64,000 nt of DNA from Baylisascaris procyonis. Its lineage: Eukaryota > Nematoda > Chromadorea > Rhabditida > Ascarididae. Made by a program: the position numbers and the translations under genes. The notes beneath the pieces were generated by a model, which ran no database searches, was not told the DNA's origin, and saw only the letters and a program-made list of their open reading frames with translations. Shown here piece after piece: positions 10,890 to 22,575 of the stretch (positions are counted from its first letter, which is position 1; each line of letters begins with the position of its first letter). The DNA is taken from NCBI GenBank assembly GCA_037389465.1, contig JAZARR010000082.1, positions 670,501 to 734,500 on the forward strand, given 5' to 3'.

Positions 10890-13800
10890 AAAACGGACTC
10901 AAGCGTTGTGCAGAACTCGACAGCAAAGACAGCACAGCAACCGTGCTGTTTACGTGACGATGAGGCCGCAACAAGTTCCACAAGGTAAATCAATTTTTAT
11001 CTGACAATATTTCGTTTTTTCCCTTATTTTCTTTAATTTACTCGCTGATCAAAAGAATGCAATATGCAAGTAAAATCGAAGTGCTCTGCAACAGTCTAAA
11101 TTAAGAGTATGTGAAAGTAGCCCAACTCCATTGCGCATCGCTGCAACGAGCACCACATTTGCTATTCCACAATACCTACAAAATTGTAGCGGTCGAGTTT
11201 TAAAGCGACGCACAGCCTATCGGACATCTGCATCGTTTTATATAAATCTTTTACACTTCTCTTATGCCGTTTTTGTTCAACAATTGCCTACAATGAACGG
11301 TGCTAACCAATGCTTTCTTCGTTTCCACCTGATTTTGAACTTTCCTGAGACTTGACACTTTTTTATTAATATTGTGTAAATTATGAATAATTCTTCAGTA
11401 GCAGCTGCCCAAAGATAACGAAAAGCTCGAAGAATAAATCGACAAGACGATTTCAAAGTTTGTCCTCCATCAAAGTTTTTCTTGACCACCTCATCCTCGT
11501 TCGTTTGCTTAATGAAAATTGGCTGAACGACTCAATTCCTCAAAGGTTTTAAAGTCCATTGAGCATTGACAATACAAAGTGCAATACTTATATCACAGAT
11601 GAAATATCTAAATCTTAGTCACAATTTCTGTCAACGTTAGAAAGAATGAAATGAAATTCGTTTTTTTTTTTTAATTTTGGCCGTTGGTAACTTTTTATTC
11701 AACAATGAAATGCAAAGTACCAACAGCCAATGAGGCACCAACTTCTCTAGTGCCATTCACATCCACCCTATAATTCATTTATTCATTTATAGAAAGGCGA
11801 AGACCAAGTGCACCGCAAGCATCAAAGCATCAATCTTGTAGGTGCTTTGTCTCTTTATTTCTCTCTTCCGCTCTTTCCTTCTATATTTCACGTAGAATCG
11901 ATGCTTAACTATATTTATAAAGGTTTGAATTTTCATAACTTAAGTTTACTAGCTGTTCAAGAAAAAATAGACCAATTTGGGCCTTCCAATAAATGAGATA
12001 AAAAAATTTTGAATAGAAGTCCATATTTGTGCTACACGATGGCAAATAGACCAATTTGGGCCAATAAACGACACTTTATTATACTGAGCTCAATAGTAGC
12101 TTTAGGTGAAACCATATTGCATCAGTGCTAGTTTATCGTGTACAATGTAGAAATTCTTATTACATAAGGACAAAATGGATTAAAAATTCGGACTTTTAGT
12201 TCGACAAACAACAGTCTATTCGTTGCGTCAACATCGCTGTGCTAGTAGCGAAAGCTCACCCAGCATCTGTCCTTCGGTTCGATTACTTTAATATAAATTA
12301 CTTATGAATATACTTTATCATACATGAAAGCTTTCAATATTTTCTACTGACGTCAGTAATTTTACTTTCAATGAGATTATTATACTTTGAAATTTGTCTT
12401 CAATGTGATTTGTTTGTCTTCACTGATTTTGCACAGTTTTTTGAATTCATAAGGTCTGCCAGAAAGAATGGGAGGGGAGGGGGGAGTGAATGAATGTTTT
12501 GCACTCTTAATTGATCGAATGATTTCCTTCTTCAACAACTCTAGATAAGAGACCACCTCGGGTTTTGATAAGGGCCCTCTGGAAAGTTCGATCAGAACGA
12601 ATGATTAGAATTTTACACAAATTATTGGCTGGTACTTGTACGCAATAGGATATTTGAAAATTTCGGTTCTCATTAAATGGTGACAATTTCTGCATGAGAT
12701 GCATATTTACAGACATAAATAATTTTGTTCATATGGGTAGGTTCTGTGGGATTGCAGTTAGAGGAGAGATGGATAATTGAGCAATGAATAACACGTTACG
12801 ACAATGTTGCTTTTTCCTCCTTTCCCCTTTCAGATTCATTCTAACGAATAGGAAGTTTTCATTGTGGTCCGCACATGGAAGCCAGAAGAGAGTAAGCCAC
12901 ACGACATGGAATCAATCAGAAACACTTCACATCGCTTTTCTTCGAGTAGCTTTTATAGCAATTTAGAATTTATGCAAGCGGTGATAAAAATTGAGAATTT
13001 GAGCATATTGAAATTCAGCGATTATGCTCGCTGGATATTATACTGCTCTACATTGTTTTTCAAAATTGACCTTCAAAAAGTAGTAGAATGTAAAACTCGA
13101 ATATAGAAAACACTGAAATTTCAGATCACGCAGAGAAGTGAAAAATCGCCGAGGACACAAGATGAGAATTCCCCCACCCGTCTGTCAAGAAAGTCCTTCA
13201 TCGAGGAAAGTATGCAGGTCTACGATAATGCGATGCAGAGACGAATGAAGGAATTTGTGAATCACGTTAGCAGAATTCTTATTATATAACATTCACAACA
13301 CAAAAGCGGTGCATGAGGTACACTGAAATACTGTCTTTATGTTCTTCGCCGCTATCCACCTCTACTGTGCTTCCAGAAGAGGCGTGTGCATGAAGTTGCT
13401 GGAGTGAGGGATGGATGAGTGGGATGTTGCATGTTCCTTTGTGCGGGCAACTCATTTGCTTGATGATTGCGTCAATCTGTTTTCAACAACGACTTTTGGT
13501 TTATTTGATTTAAAAGTATTTTTAAGGGATTACTCAATAACCTTGACCAATATCTGTCATCCTCCTCAGCATTTTCATACAAAAGTAGAGAAATTCATCA
13601 ACAAGAACGCAGTCAATGTTCATACAGCACATTCATATTCATTCATAAACGTGAAAAATATGAAAAACTTTTTACAGTGTCTTCAAACACCAATCAAAGA
13701 TATTGTTGCGCAATTTGAGAAATTAAAGAACATTGTGCCACTTCCGTCTAACTCATTTATCGGTCGGCTTCCGGTAAACCTAAGGAAGAATAGATACTAT

Positions 13801-16299
13801 GGTTAGTAATCCTTTGACTCTCCTATCGATTGTTGAATAAAATCACCTTTCTTGCATTCGTTAAGTTGCCGATCGTGCACATTTTATAAGTGTCTATATC
13901 TATGATCTCTCGTTGAGTGAATGAAAATTTTTTTGAACTGAATACTTGAATAGATACTACTAAGTATTAACCGTCTGTAATCAGAAATTTAATTTCAATT
14001 TGATTTGTTTCTCATAAATTTGCGGTGTCAGAATTACCTTTCAGATGTTCTCGAGTTCAACAAATTTTCCTTCAAATAGGCACAATTAAAATTTTTAAGT
14101 GTTCAAAAAGTAAAAATTTTTAGATATTTTCTGTCTTGATGCAACTCGTGTTATACTACAAGGTCAACAAGAAGATTATATACATGCAAATTATGTTCGA
14201 CACAAAGTACTTCAGAATACTTTTATTGTAACACAGGTAAGCATTCTAATTAACTTAGCAACAGATTTTAAAATGTCAATTTCATATTCATCATCGCACA
14301 ATATGCACAACAAGTGTTTTAATTTGAATAAAAATACGCATATGGCTGCAATTAAACTTCATATCCTATTGCTCAAAAATATCTCTGATGAGATTCAGCA
14401 AATGTGACAACATTCATAGCAGATATTTTTCTAGAAGAGGTATTGCCATGTTTGTTATCATTTAAAAGCAGCTCGCGCTTTTCAAAGGTATACCTCAAGA
14501 ACTACCTCGAGAACTTGTAGTAAGACTCGCCGAAATAATGATTCGTAAATGAATTAATGAGAGCGATGGTCGAATGTTCTAAAGCAGATTTCATGAGACC
14601 AGCACTAAATTTGAAATCTGTATTTATTTTAATGCTTATCAATAATTTCTTTTTTGAATTTTTGAAAGCAAATGAACGCGTTTAATCGAAAAGGATTTCA
14701 GGGACCTTTACCAAATACGGTTGCTGATTTTTGGCATATGATATGGCAAGAACGTACAGGTGTTATTTTCATGCTTTGCTGCTATACCGAAGAGAATAAG
14801 ACCAAATGCGCGCAGTACTTACCTAAGTAAGTACCGCTATTAAATGATTCTAACTCGTAGCTTAATAGATTCAATTTCCTTTGTTGATTGAAGTTCTCGT
14901 ATTGGTCGTCGAAGAATGCTGCTAACATATCTTCAGGGAAAGGCTAATGAACTCTCGGATAGCTGAGTGAAGATGTGAAAGTTAAAGTTATTTGCATTCC
15001 CGTCCCCAACAATTCACAGATTTTTCTTAAGTAACTCGGAGTGGCTATTAATTCGGCAAGAAATCTTAGCTTAGAAGTGAACGTTTCAGGGTCGGATTGA
15101 TTGATTTTGAGGTGCACTAAATATCCCTAAACGAGCTCCGCGCATTTCTTTATTAAAAAGCATTCTGGAATTTGAAATCATAATGCAACTGCAGTTTATT
15201 ACGATTGCGAGGAAAAAAATGCTTTATGAGAGTGCGTGGCCAGGTGTTTTTCATCGTCATGAATACTGTTTATCCATTATTGTTCATCTGAAATGGGGCC
15301 AGTGATTGTTTTCATTTAATGGCTTTAAAAGCGGGAATGAACATCATACTGTATTTGATGGAATATAAGGTCCGAACTTTTGTTATTTTATAAGGGAGGG
15401 ATGGGGGTGGGAGGATCATTCGCATTCGAAGTAGCTAATTCTAAAGAGATGTTCATTAGGAGAATACTTTCAAGCAACAACGTAATTTAGTTAAATGTCT
15501 CACACTACGGTATATGCGCCAATCTTCAAACTTTAATTTTGCTAATTACAGCTTAAAATTACGCAGACTATTTGTTGCGGGTCTCCAAATAGAGATTAAA
15601 GCAAGATCAACGTTCCATAAAGGTAGAATAATAAAAACACAAATTGTATTATCAAATGGCGAAGTGAACTTGACGGTAATGCATTATCAATGGACTAGTT
15701 GGCCCGATTTCAAGGTGAGTACCAATCGTTCACTTAACGGTATCTTTGCATACTGTTAGCTGATTCCTTACCAACCAAAAAACAAAGCGCATTAATTGAG
15801 CATGAATTTACGGAATGTTTTCATTTCTTCAGTGCCATCAGCATCCGTATGTTTCTTTGATTTCGTATCAAACAACATTTTCATAGTGGCGGAAACTAGC
15901 AGTTTATTTAATTGACACTTCACTTACAATTTTGAGTGTACTTACATATCATCTACCATCGTAGACAAAACATAAATTTCGTTTCATATTCCTTCTTTGT
16001 GGTGATGAAAATTTGGGCAAATGTAGTTATCGCTTCGATAGAGAATGCTTTATTTAGATACCTAATGAGGATTTCAAAACGCCATTCTATCTGCTGCAAA
16101 AGTCGCGTACTTCACCTACATGTACCGTTGTACACTGCAGTGGTGGTGTGGGTAGGAGTGGTACATTGGTTGCGCTTGAAATGTGTCTTATGCAATTGGC
16201 CGCTGGACGAGTTCTCCGAGTTTCCGATATGGTGGCTTGCCTTCGCAATAAACGAGCACAATCTGTGCAGACCAAAGAGCAGTACCTCTTCATTTACAG
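10890..16299 (+). CDS. Protein tyrosine phosphatase (classical, non-receptor type), catalytic region
   Basis: Nine phase-consistent exons: 10890-10984, 12834-12891, 13125-13265, 13678-13801, 14124-14236, 14702-14826, 15552-15714 and 16058-16299 form the frame, the catalytic domain beginning within 13125-13265 (eight listed; a ninth may lie upstream at 10.74 kb). Classical PTP motifs appear in order: KNRYYDIFCLD (pTyr-loop region), DYIHANYV, TQGPLPNTVADFWHMIW, the general-acid loop WPDFKIP, the P-loop VHCSGGVGRSGT with catalytic Cys and Arg, and the Q-loop QTKEQYLFIY. The reaction is hydrolysis of phosphotyrosine in proteins, expected in the cytosol since no signal peptide or membrane segment lies before the domain. 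The usual P-loop Ala is Gly here. The N-terminal part is Ser/Thr/Lys-rich and probably disordered. Introns range from about 230 bp to 1.85 kb. Donors include GTTAGC and GTTAGT. Nematodes carry many such PTPs; the substrate is unknown. Confidence 0.88.
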
Positions 16300-18557
16300 G
16301 TATATGCAACATTGTGCCAATTGTTTAAGTATTCTAGGTGGCAGCAAAATGCATAGCGGCATAGCCTTTGCTCTATTCTTGTCGTTCCTAACGCTTCACA
16401 TTTGGTGCTGTTATATTATACGTAATGTTACGCTGCTTATCTTTATCGTTCTTCTCGTGATGGCAACAAAATGTTCATGTAACATGCATTTCTATGTTTA
16501 CAAGTCTGGTGTAATATGACACAATTAGGCATTGAAAAATAGACAATATAGTACAGATCTTAATTTTTCGTTCGATACAATGTAGTATCTGCGGGATCTT
16601 CGACCGTCGGCATTTTGTGCCCTGACAGGAACCTCTGCCGCAAGCTATTCCCTTGGCTGTTTTATCCTGGTTCATGCCTTAACAAATCACTCATCAGGAA
16701 TAAACCTCGACCGATAATCCCCCTCGCATCCACCTATCGGAGAGTAAAACATTGGAAGAAAATTGTTTTTCTGTCGAACCTTATTCTGTCGCCTGTTTCA
16801 TTGCTGACTCAAGTGCTGGAAGAAACTTCTAAAAAACAAAGCGAATATTATCTTGTCAGCTGGATGCGCTTAGAAGTTTATGTAAGAAAGATCGATGTTT
16901 CAAGGAATTATTGCCACTACGATATGCGGTATCCATAACCAACTGATGTTTCAGAGCTTTAGTCGATTTTGCAATCAGTAAAACGATTGTCTCTCAACGC
17001 AAAGCGCAACCATTCATCGACAAATATAAACGGTTTTGTTTTCCGGAAATGGCACACAGTTAAATGACCACTGGATGCCTTCTAGCACAGATGCATTGTC
17101 AATATACATCGATTTGTAATTTGTAATTTTACGAGTTAATAAAGTCATTTCATAACTTTTTACATTCGCTGATATACTGAACCTTTTCAATTATTCTTGA
17201 GAGAAGTTAACTTTGCAAAATGTCTTTGAATTGAGTGCTTAGAAAATACCACAAGTATCTACATAAACAACCACTGAAGTCATAAGAAACTAGTGGAAGT
17301 CTGACAGACAGGAAGTGACCTAGCAAAAGCATCAGATGTATATTCGAATAAACTTCGTCCCTTAACTAGTTGGGCGTGCAAAGTGCATAAATGCGATGAG
17401 GCATTTCAGTCAACTGTGCAGATCAGTTAGCATTAAAATTCTCATATTTAAAAACCAAAATGGACAAGAACGCAATGCAACTTTTATATTGGATTAGCAC
17501 GCAATTAAGTATTCGGATGACCAATCGGTTCAGTCGCCGATATACAGATTTGTTCGATTAGGCTGGGAGAGCAATAGTGGAATGATCAATTAACCGAAAT
17601 GTTGATAAGTTTGCAATTTCAGCTACACTGACAATGAATTGAACGATCTAGCAATTTCCGTGTCTTAAACATGAAAATAACAAACCCCTCGACATATTGC
17701 CACTTAAATAAACGCACAATGGCAAATACTGTAGAGATGTGTTTGCACGTGCAAATCAAAAAAAAAATGTTTGAATATTGAAGACGTACACTGAAATGCA
17801 ATTAGATGGAATTTCACATAAAGAACATTGTGGTTCTGATGTTGCATGCTTCAAAACGTCGATTCATCTGAAAACTTCCATCGGTAAGTTTTTTTTGCAA
17901 GGTTCACGAATTTTATTATGATTACATTTTTATGTTGTAATGAGTTTTACTATCCAACTTACCGATGGCACAAATTACTCTCATATTTTGCTGTGTAAGT
18001 AATTTCAACAACTCTACTTCAACTCATTGCATAACTTGTTTCATCCCATCATCAAAAATGTGTTCAAACTTTTTCTCGTAATATCAATTTCAACGTTGTG
18101 TTCATAAAAAACACAATTCCTCCACTGCTGCCCATTATAGACACTAAAACCGTGGTGCAATTGAACTGCAGCCAAATTTTCGACATCATTTTTATGTATT
18201 ATTATTGGACACCTTTGCTCTCTCTGTGCATAATTCTTTTATTTTAAATTTGTAGTCATATCAAAAGTCCAAACTAGCCGAGTGATAAGGTCGACTATCG
18301 CTTGATAAAACCTCATTATAAGTGCACAATCGGTTGCCAACAAAATTAAGAGTTAAATTGGCAGTATGAATGAACAATGTGAGTGCTTCTTGAACTTAGA
18401 AATAATGCGATAGCCGCACACGTGGATGGACACCTCTGCTTATAACTTATATTATCAATAAGCAGAAGTTAATCTTTCTTGTGATCACTCATTCTTGCTT
18501 TGGCAACAATAGATGGCCAAGTAATCTCATTAAAAACCCGCCTTATCTGTTGCACAG
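16300..18557. other. Probable large intron of the phosphatase gene, or its 3' UTR and spacer
   Basis: The donor TACAG|GTATAT at 16300 sits right after the PTP Q-loop and has the phase (2) of the acceptor at 18557. If that donor is skipped the frame runs on to a stop near 16519 with a hydrophobic tail. AATAAA at 17138-17143 could serve as an earlier end. A further frame after an AATGTAG acceptor at about 16584 (YLRDLRPSAFCALTG...) was not placed because its phase does not fit. Confidence 0.4.
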
Positions 18558-19045
18558 ATCGTTAAGTCCAGAACCCCAGTCGATCGACAGCAGAAGTGAC
18601 AAATGGGGCAAGCTTCTCATAATCGAATGGAATATAAGTGTAACATGCTTCATATAATATAATAATATAAAATTACAGTAGATTGCTATTTAATAGGACA
18701 ACGAGAGGTGATTTAAAGAGCTTATCATAGGTACTCGAGACCTCCGAGTAACGATACTTCTGGTAGGCAAATTCTAATAAATCGAGTAGTTTGATTGTTC
18801 TGACTGTATGCATTATTTTTCCGTCCACAGCTATGGATAGTGATTCAGGAAGATATCAAAAAAAGGATGTGAAGAATGTTGAAGCTGAGAAAGGTTATGT
18901 AGGAGAAATGGGAATGATGCAGCAATCCCAAACAGAAAAGCCATCCCCACAAGTTCTTTCTTTCGATACAGCATCGCTACTGAGTTTTGATATGTTAGCA
19001 GTTCTTTCTTCAATTTTTGTGACTAGTTATGAATATTTCATTTAG
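18558..19045 (+). CDS. Possible C-terminal exons of the phosphatase gene
   Basis: The acceptor CTGTTGCACAG at 18557 opens a phase-2 frame with SLSPEPQSIDSRSDKWGK, which joins in phase to the PTP exon ending at 16299. Its donor is uncertain (phase-1 candidates lie at about 18595 and 18647). The acceptor CCGTCCACAG at 18830 starts a last exon, 18831-19045, with two bases then MDSDSGRYQKKDVKNVEAEK, a Gln/Met-rich stretch and a hydrophobic end (SFDMLAVLSSIF) before TAG. AATAAA lies at 19252. The hydrophobic end could tether the enzyme to a membrane. It is equally possible that 18831-19045 belongs to another gene. Confidence 0.4.
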
Positions 19046-20624
19046 AAAATGTCTGCAAGAAATGCCCTATTTTTGTAAGAATATAGCCAGCTGGAAAACA
19101 TTTTAGGAGTTTGAATATCCAGCATTAAGGTGCATCACTTCACAAATCGTTTTTTAATGTAAGGTTCACATTTTGGGAAAATTTATAAAGCGCTCTAAAG
19201 CTCAATCACGGGCTATATCTCGCTTGTGGGTACCCTGATAAATCAAGCCTAAATAAAACACTCTTTGGAACTTTTTAGAGATACTACAGTAGACAGTGAG
19301 CATTTTCGCATTGTAAGCATTTAAAATACTTCAAAAGGCAATGCACTTCATCACTGAAAATTCAAACTTAATTACGAATAAACTTTTACTCTGGATTAAA
19401 CTCCTTCATTGAGATTAGCGAAAGGTGAGTGCGGTAATGAATCTGGAAATCCAGTTGACAGGCGATATGCATGACTGCCTACTATTCTTCAGCTTCCATA
19501 CTACTTTAGTTTTGAAGGTATCGACGTGTGGAAAGAACACGAAACGCAGAAAAAATATAGAGTACTGCTTCTCAGAAGCTATCCCTCAGCAATTTCGTTG
19601 TTTTTCTAGACGATGAGCAATGTTTGCGACGTAATACAGCCCGCTGGCCTCCAGGCGACACATCGAAGAAATGGCGAATTTCCTTGAAGCGCTAATGATT
19701 TGCAGCACTTATCATTGGTGATTTTAACATGTCTTCCTTGGTAAACAATTTCAACTTCAGGAGCAGACCTTTCAAATAATTCTTACACGTTTTACATCTT
19801 TCAAGGCCGCAAACTGCTTATTGGAGGCTTGCAACACGAATGTGCTGAATATTCGCTCAAGGCTTATGTCGTTTACTATTTTTAGAATCTGAAGTGGTGT
19901 GGTCGCCCACGATGTCACATTAAATGCACTGAACATGTTCATAAAACCTGAATACATCAAATTAAAACATTTATATGCCCTAATTGTTACCAATCTAAAA
20001 CTGATTTGAACTCGTTCGGTGTTTTTCTGATATTCCTTTCGACGATGTACTTTCATTCACCAAGTGATTTATGTAGACACAACAGGTGCAGAGAAGCGTG
20101 TGTACTTCGACCGTTACCTTAAAGTGCTTTCAAAAAAAGGTTGCAGGAATCTGGAATAAACTGCTCTCCTCGCCCCTCTCCAGGGATTATTGCAGCAGGA
20201 ATGTCTCTGTTTTCATTAGCCGCTTACATCAGACTAAGCTTCATAATAGACTACATTCCCAACTCTCCTTCATTTCCTGCGTTTTTTCCTTTATGTCAAA
20301 GTGCATTTTATGAATTTCCACTGCTTATAAAGTTTCCTCCATCATCGGAAGATTTAATTTTTTACTCGTTTACCCATCAACGTAACTAATTATTATAACT
20401 TGGCACATTTCAATTCTGCATTAGCAAAATTCAAACCAGAGTTCATAATTGCATCCCCTATGAATATAAATGTCATAAAAACTTTGCCTTTTGGCATGCA
20501 GAAGTACTTGCCTTGACACAATTTCTTACGCGTTATTTATTGTTTCTTTCTCAAGTGAAGACAACGATCAAAACGAAAGCGCATGTGACCGATCTGTATC
20601 AAATCGTGTTCTCGATCCCTTCAG
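19046..20624. other. Mostly non-coding stretch with two unplaced open frames
   Basis: A minus-strand frame of 94 codons (20056 to 19772, start MKVHRRKEYQKNTERV) ends near a good donor AAACGT|GTAAGA and could be an exon. A plus-strand frame at about 20141-20389 follows a GGTTGCAG acceptor and encodes a hydrophobic, Pro/Phe-rich peptide. Neither has a confirmed partner exon. Confidence 0.3.
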
Positions 20625-20887
20625 GGAAGTTTAAGGCAAGCAGCAGGCAGATTTGCGGCGATTAATGCACCGCAGGGTTCCTCCTTTTGTCAGCATGGCT
20701 GTGTCTATGAGGCGGCTGCGTGCCGTATGCTGTCACATAAACGGACGAGCCTGTCTTATAACAAGGCCATTTTCTGGTGAGTGCAACAGCACGACATGTG
20801 TTGCGTGTGCGCACAATAAGGCACATACGGCGTTTCAGGGGAACAACGAACACCATCCAACAGTCATCTCTTCAAATGAGTCAATAA
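20625..20887 (+). CDS. Terminal two exons of an unrecognised gene
   Basis: The acceptor GATCCCTTCAG (CAG 20622-20624) opens an exon, 20625-20776, that ends at a strong donor TTCTG|GTGAGT in phase 2. A 62-bp intron follows with acceptor GCGTTTCAG, and the last exon 20839-20887 ends in TAA. The spliced peptide includes AAINAPQGSSFCQHGCVYE, then ACRMLSHKRTSLSYNKAIFW, and ends QQSSLQMSQ. The region is GC-richer than its surroundings, so other frames on both strands are also open. Splice-site quality and matched phase decided the choice. Upstream exons were not found. No family recognised. Confidence 0.42.
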
Positions 20888-22443
20888 CCATACAGCCAAC
20901 ACCTCTCCAGACTCGTTGCAACAATCAACAACAAAGCTTTCACGTGATCGGGAATCAGTAAGCGTACCCACGATTACCCCCACTCACGAATATGTTCACA
21001 TGTCGATGTAACAAAATAGATATTCATGTCAGTCAATGCCCTCTAGAAAACAACATCAAACAGATATAATCCTGCAGTTACCTGAAAAAGCGATTGCCTA
21101 TCTATAAATAACTGCTCATTCGTCCATATTCACTTTAACAAGCAGCATTTCATAAGTACAGTCGCATATTCCAAAACAGCGGCTCATAAAATAAGTATTA
21201 GAAGTTCATATGTGACAAGCTAGGCACTGTAAACCTCCTTCAGATGCAATATTTGCTGCAAGTACTACTTCCTCTAAATATTTGAGGCACTTTAAATGTA
21301 TCGCAATATCTCTAGAAAATCGTCAAAATGTTCGGATTCTACGTATATATGGGATCGACAAGGAATCAGAGAGCTAGTGAGAGAGGAGGGGGAAGGCTTA
21401 AAGAAAACAATTAAGATGAAAAGCAAGAAGGAAACACATTCTTGACTGAGAAACTGTTCGAGTGAGTCAATATAAGTACCATCTTATTGTATTTATACGC
21501 TCATTACCCGAAGTTCAATCGATTATTGACGAGTTCACAAGTTCTTTTATTAAGCGTTAATTCCCCGCACTTAAGACAACTTGGTTCACTCCTCACATCC
21601 CCTTTTATCCCCCTCTCCCTCTCTAATCCCTTCTCACCTCACAATAACCCCACATGTTCTTTGGTTCACTTAAATTGACCTGATGATGAAATGTGAAGAG
21701 GATACGTAGTGACCGTGCCTTCTGTCCACGCCATTTCTTGCCCATGAAAATCTCTCCCCCCCCCCTACCCCTCCTCACTGTACAATTCGATCCCTTTGCC
21801 ATGATGAATTCTTTTCGAGATTCATAGTCCATAATAATCGTTGCCAAGGTAAACAGCCTTCAGTTATAACCTCTCAAAACATATAACAGGCACAGAACAA
21901 ACAAAATCACCGATCAATTCCATAAAAATTACCTTTATAGGAGGAGAATTCTCTGAAAGAAATGCTACATACTCGATCATGCATTCTTAAGTTTAATGAC
22001 GAATTTAACTGGTGTACCTTTACAACCCGCTGCTTTCGATCACTTGTTGCGACTTTGTATTTCACTGACAAACGAACTCACCAGCGGATTTTTAAAATCC
22101 GTCTACGAAAATTAAATCCATGATTCCATCCCACATCTCATAGAGTTGTTTCTTCAAGAATAATATGCCAACATTTATAACACGAGGCGCGTCTTTTGTG
22201 AAATCATACATAATAGGCGGTGCTGACCTGTGATTGCTATTCAATTGTTTGGAGGCAATCATGCCTGCGGAACAATACATGATAAATGATGGCCTGAGTG
22301 AACAACCATAAACATACAGTCGACCATTTGACGATATATTTCCTCATTGTCGCAAAACGGCCGATATCAAAGGTGAAGCGCAATTTTCCATTCTTTGCAA
22401 CAGCAGTCTTCATGGGGCGACAGTCGAAAGTGAGAGAAGAACC
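20888..22443. other. Stretch with no supported gene; pyrimidine-rich part
   Basis: At 21,560-21,690 and 21,745-21,780 the plus strand is strongly C/T-rich, with a run of nine C. The phrase TTGGTTCACT occurs twice (about 21581 and 21661). No exon with splice support was seen. Confidence 0.5.
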
Positions 22444-22507
22444 ATTTCTGGTATAAAAGAGTGAACTATGGGAAATAACCCACAGTTCACTCTTTTATAT
22501 CAGAAAT
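22444..22507. repeat. Near-perfect 29-bp inverted repeat with 6-base loop
   Basis: The arm 22444-22472 (ATTTCTGGTATAAAAGAGTG...) and the arm 22479-22507 are reverse complements at 27 of 29 positions, separated by AAATAA. Each arm contains TATAAAAG on one strand. RNA from either strand would fold into a 64-nt hairpin. It could be a small foldback element or a hairpin RNA gene. No target-site duplication was obvious at the ends. Confidence 0.8.
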
Positions 22508-22575
22508 GATTCGATTAGACGATTTTCACACGCCTGCTAAAAGAGGGGTAACACTGATAACTCTGATAACAAGTT

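Noticed and set aside
15833..15864. Extra phosphatase exon reading PSASVCFFDF after a TTTCTTCAG acceptor
   Set aside because: It would need a non-canonical junction to follow WPDFK. Joining 15714 directly to 16058 gives WPDFKIPNEDF with canonical sites and matching phase.
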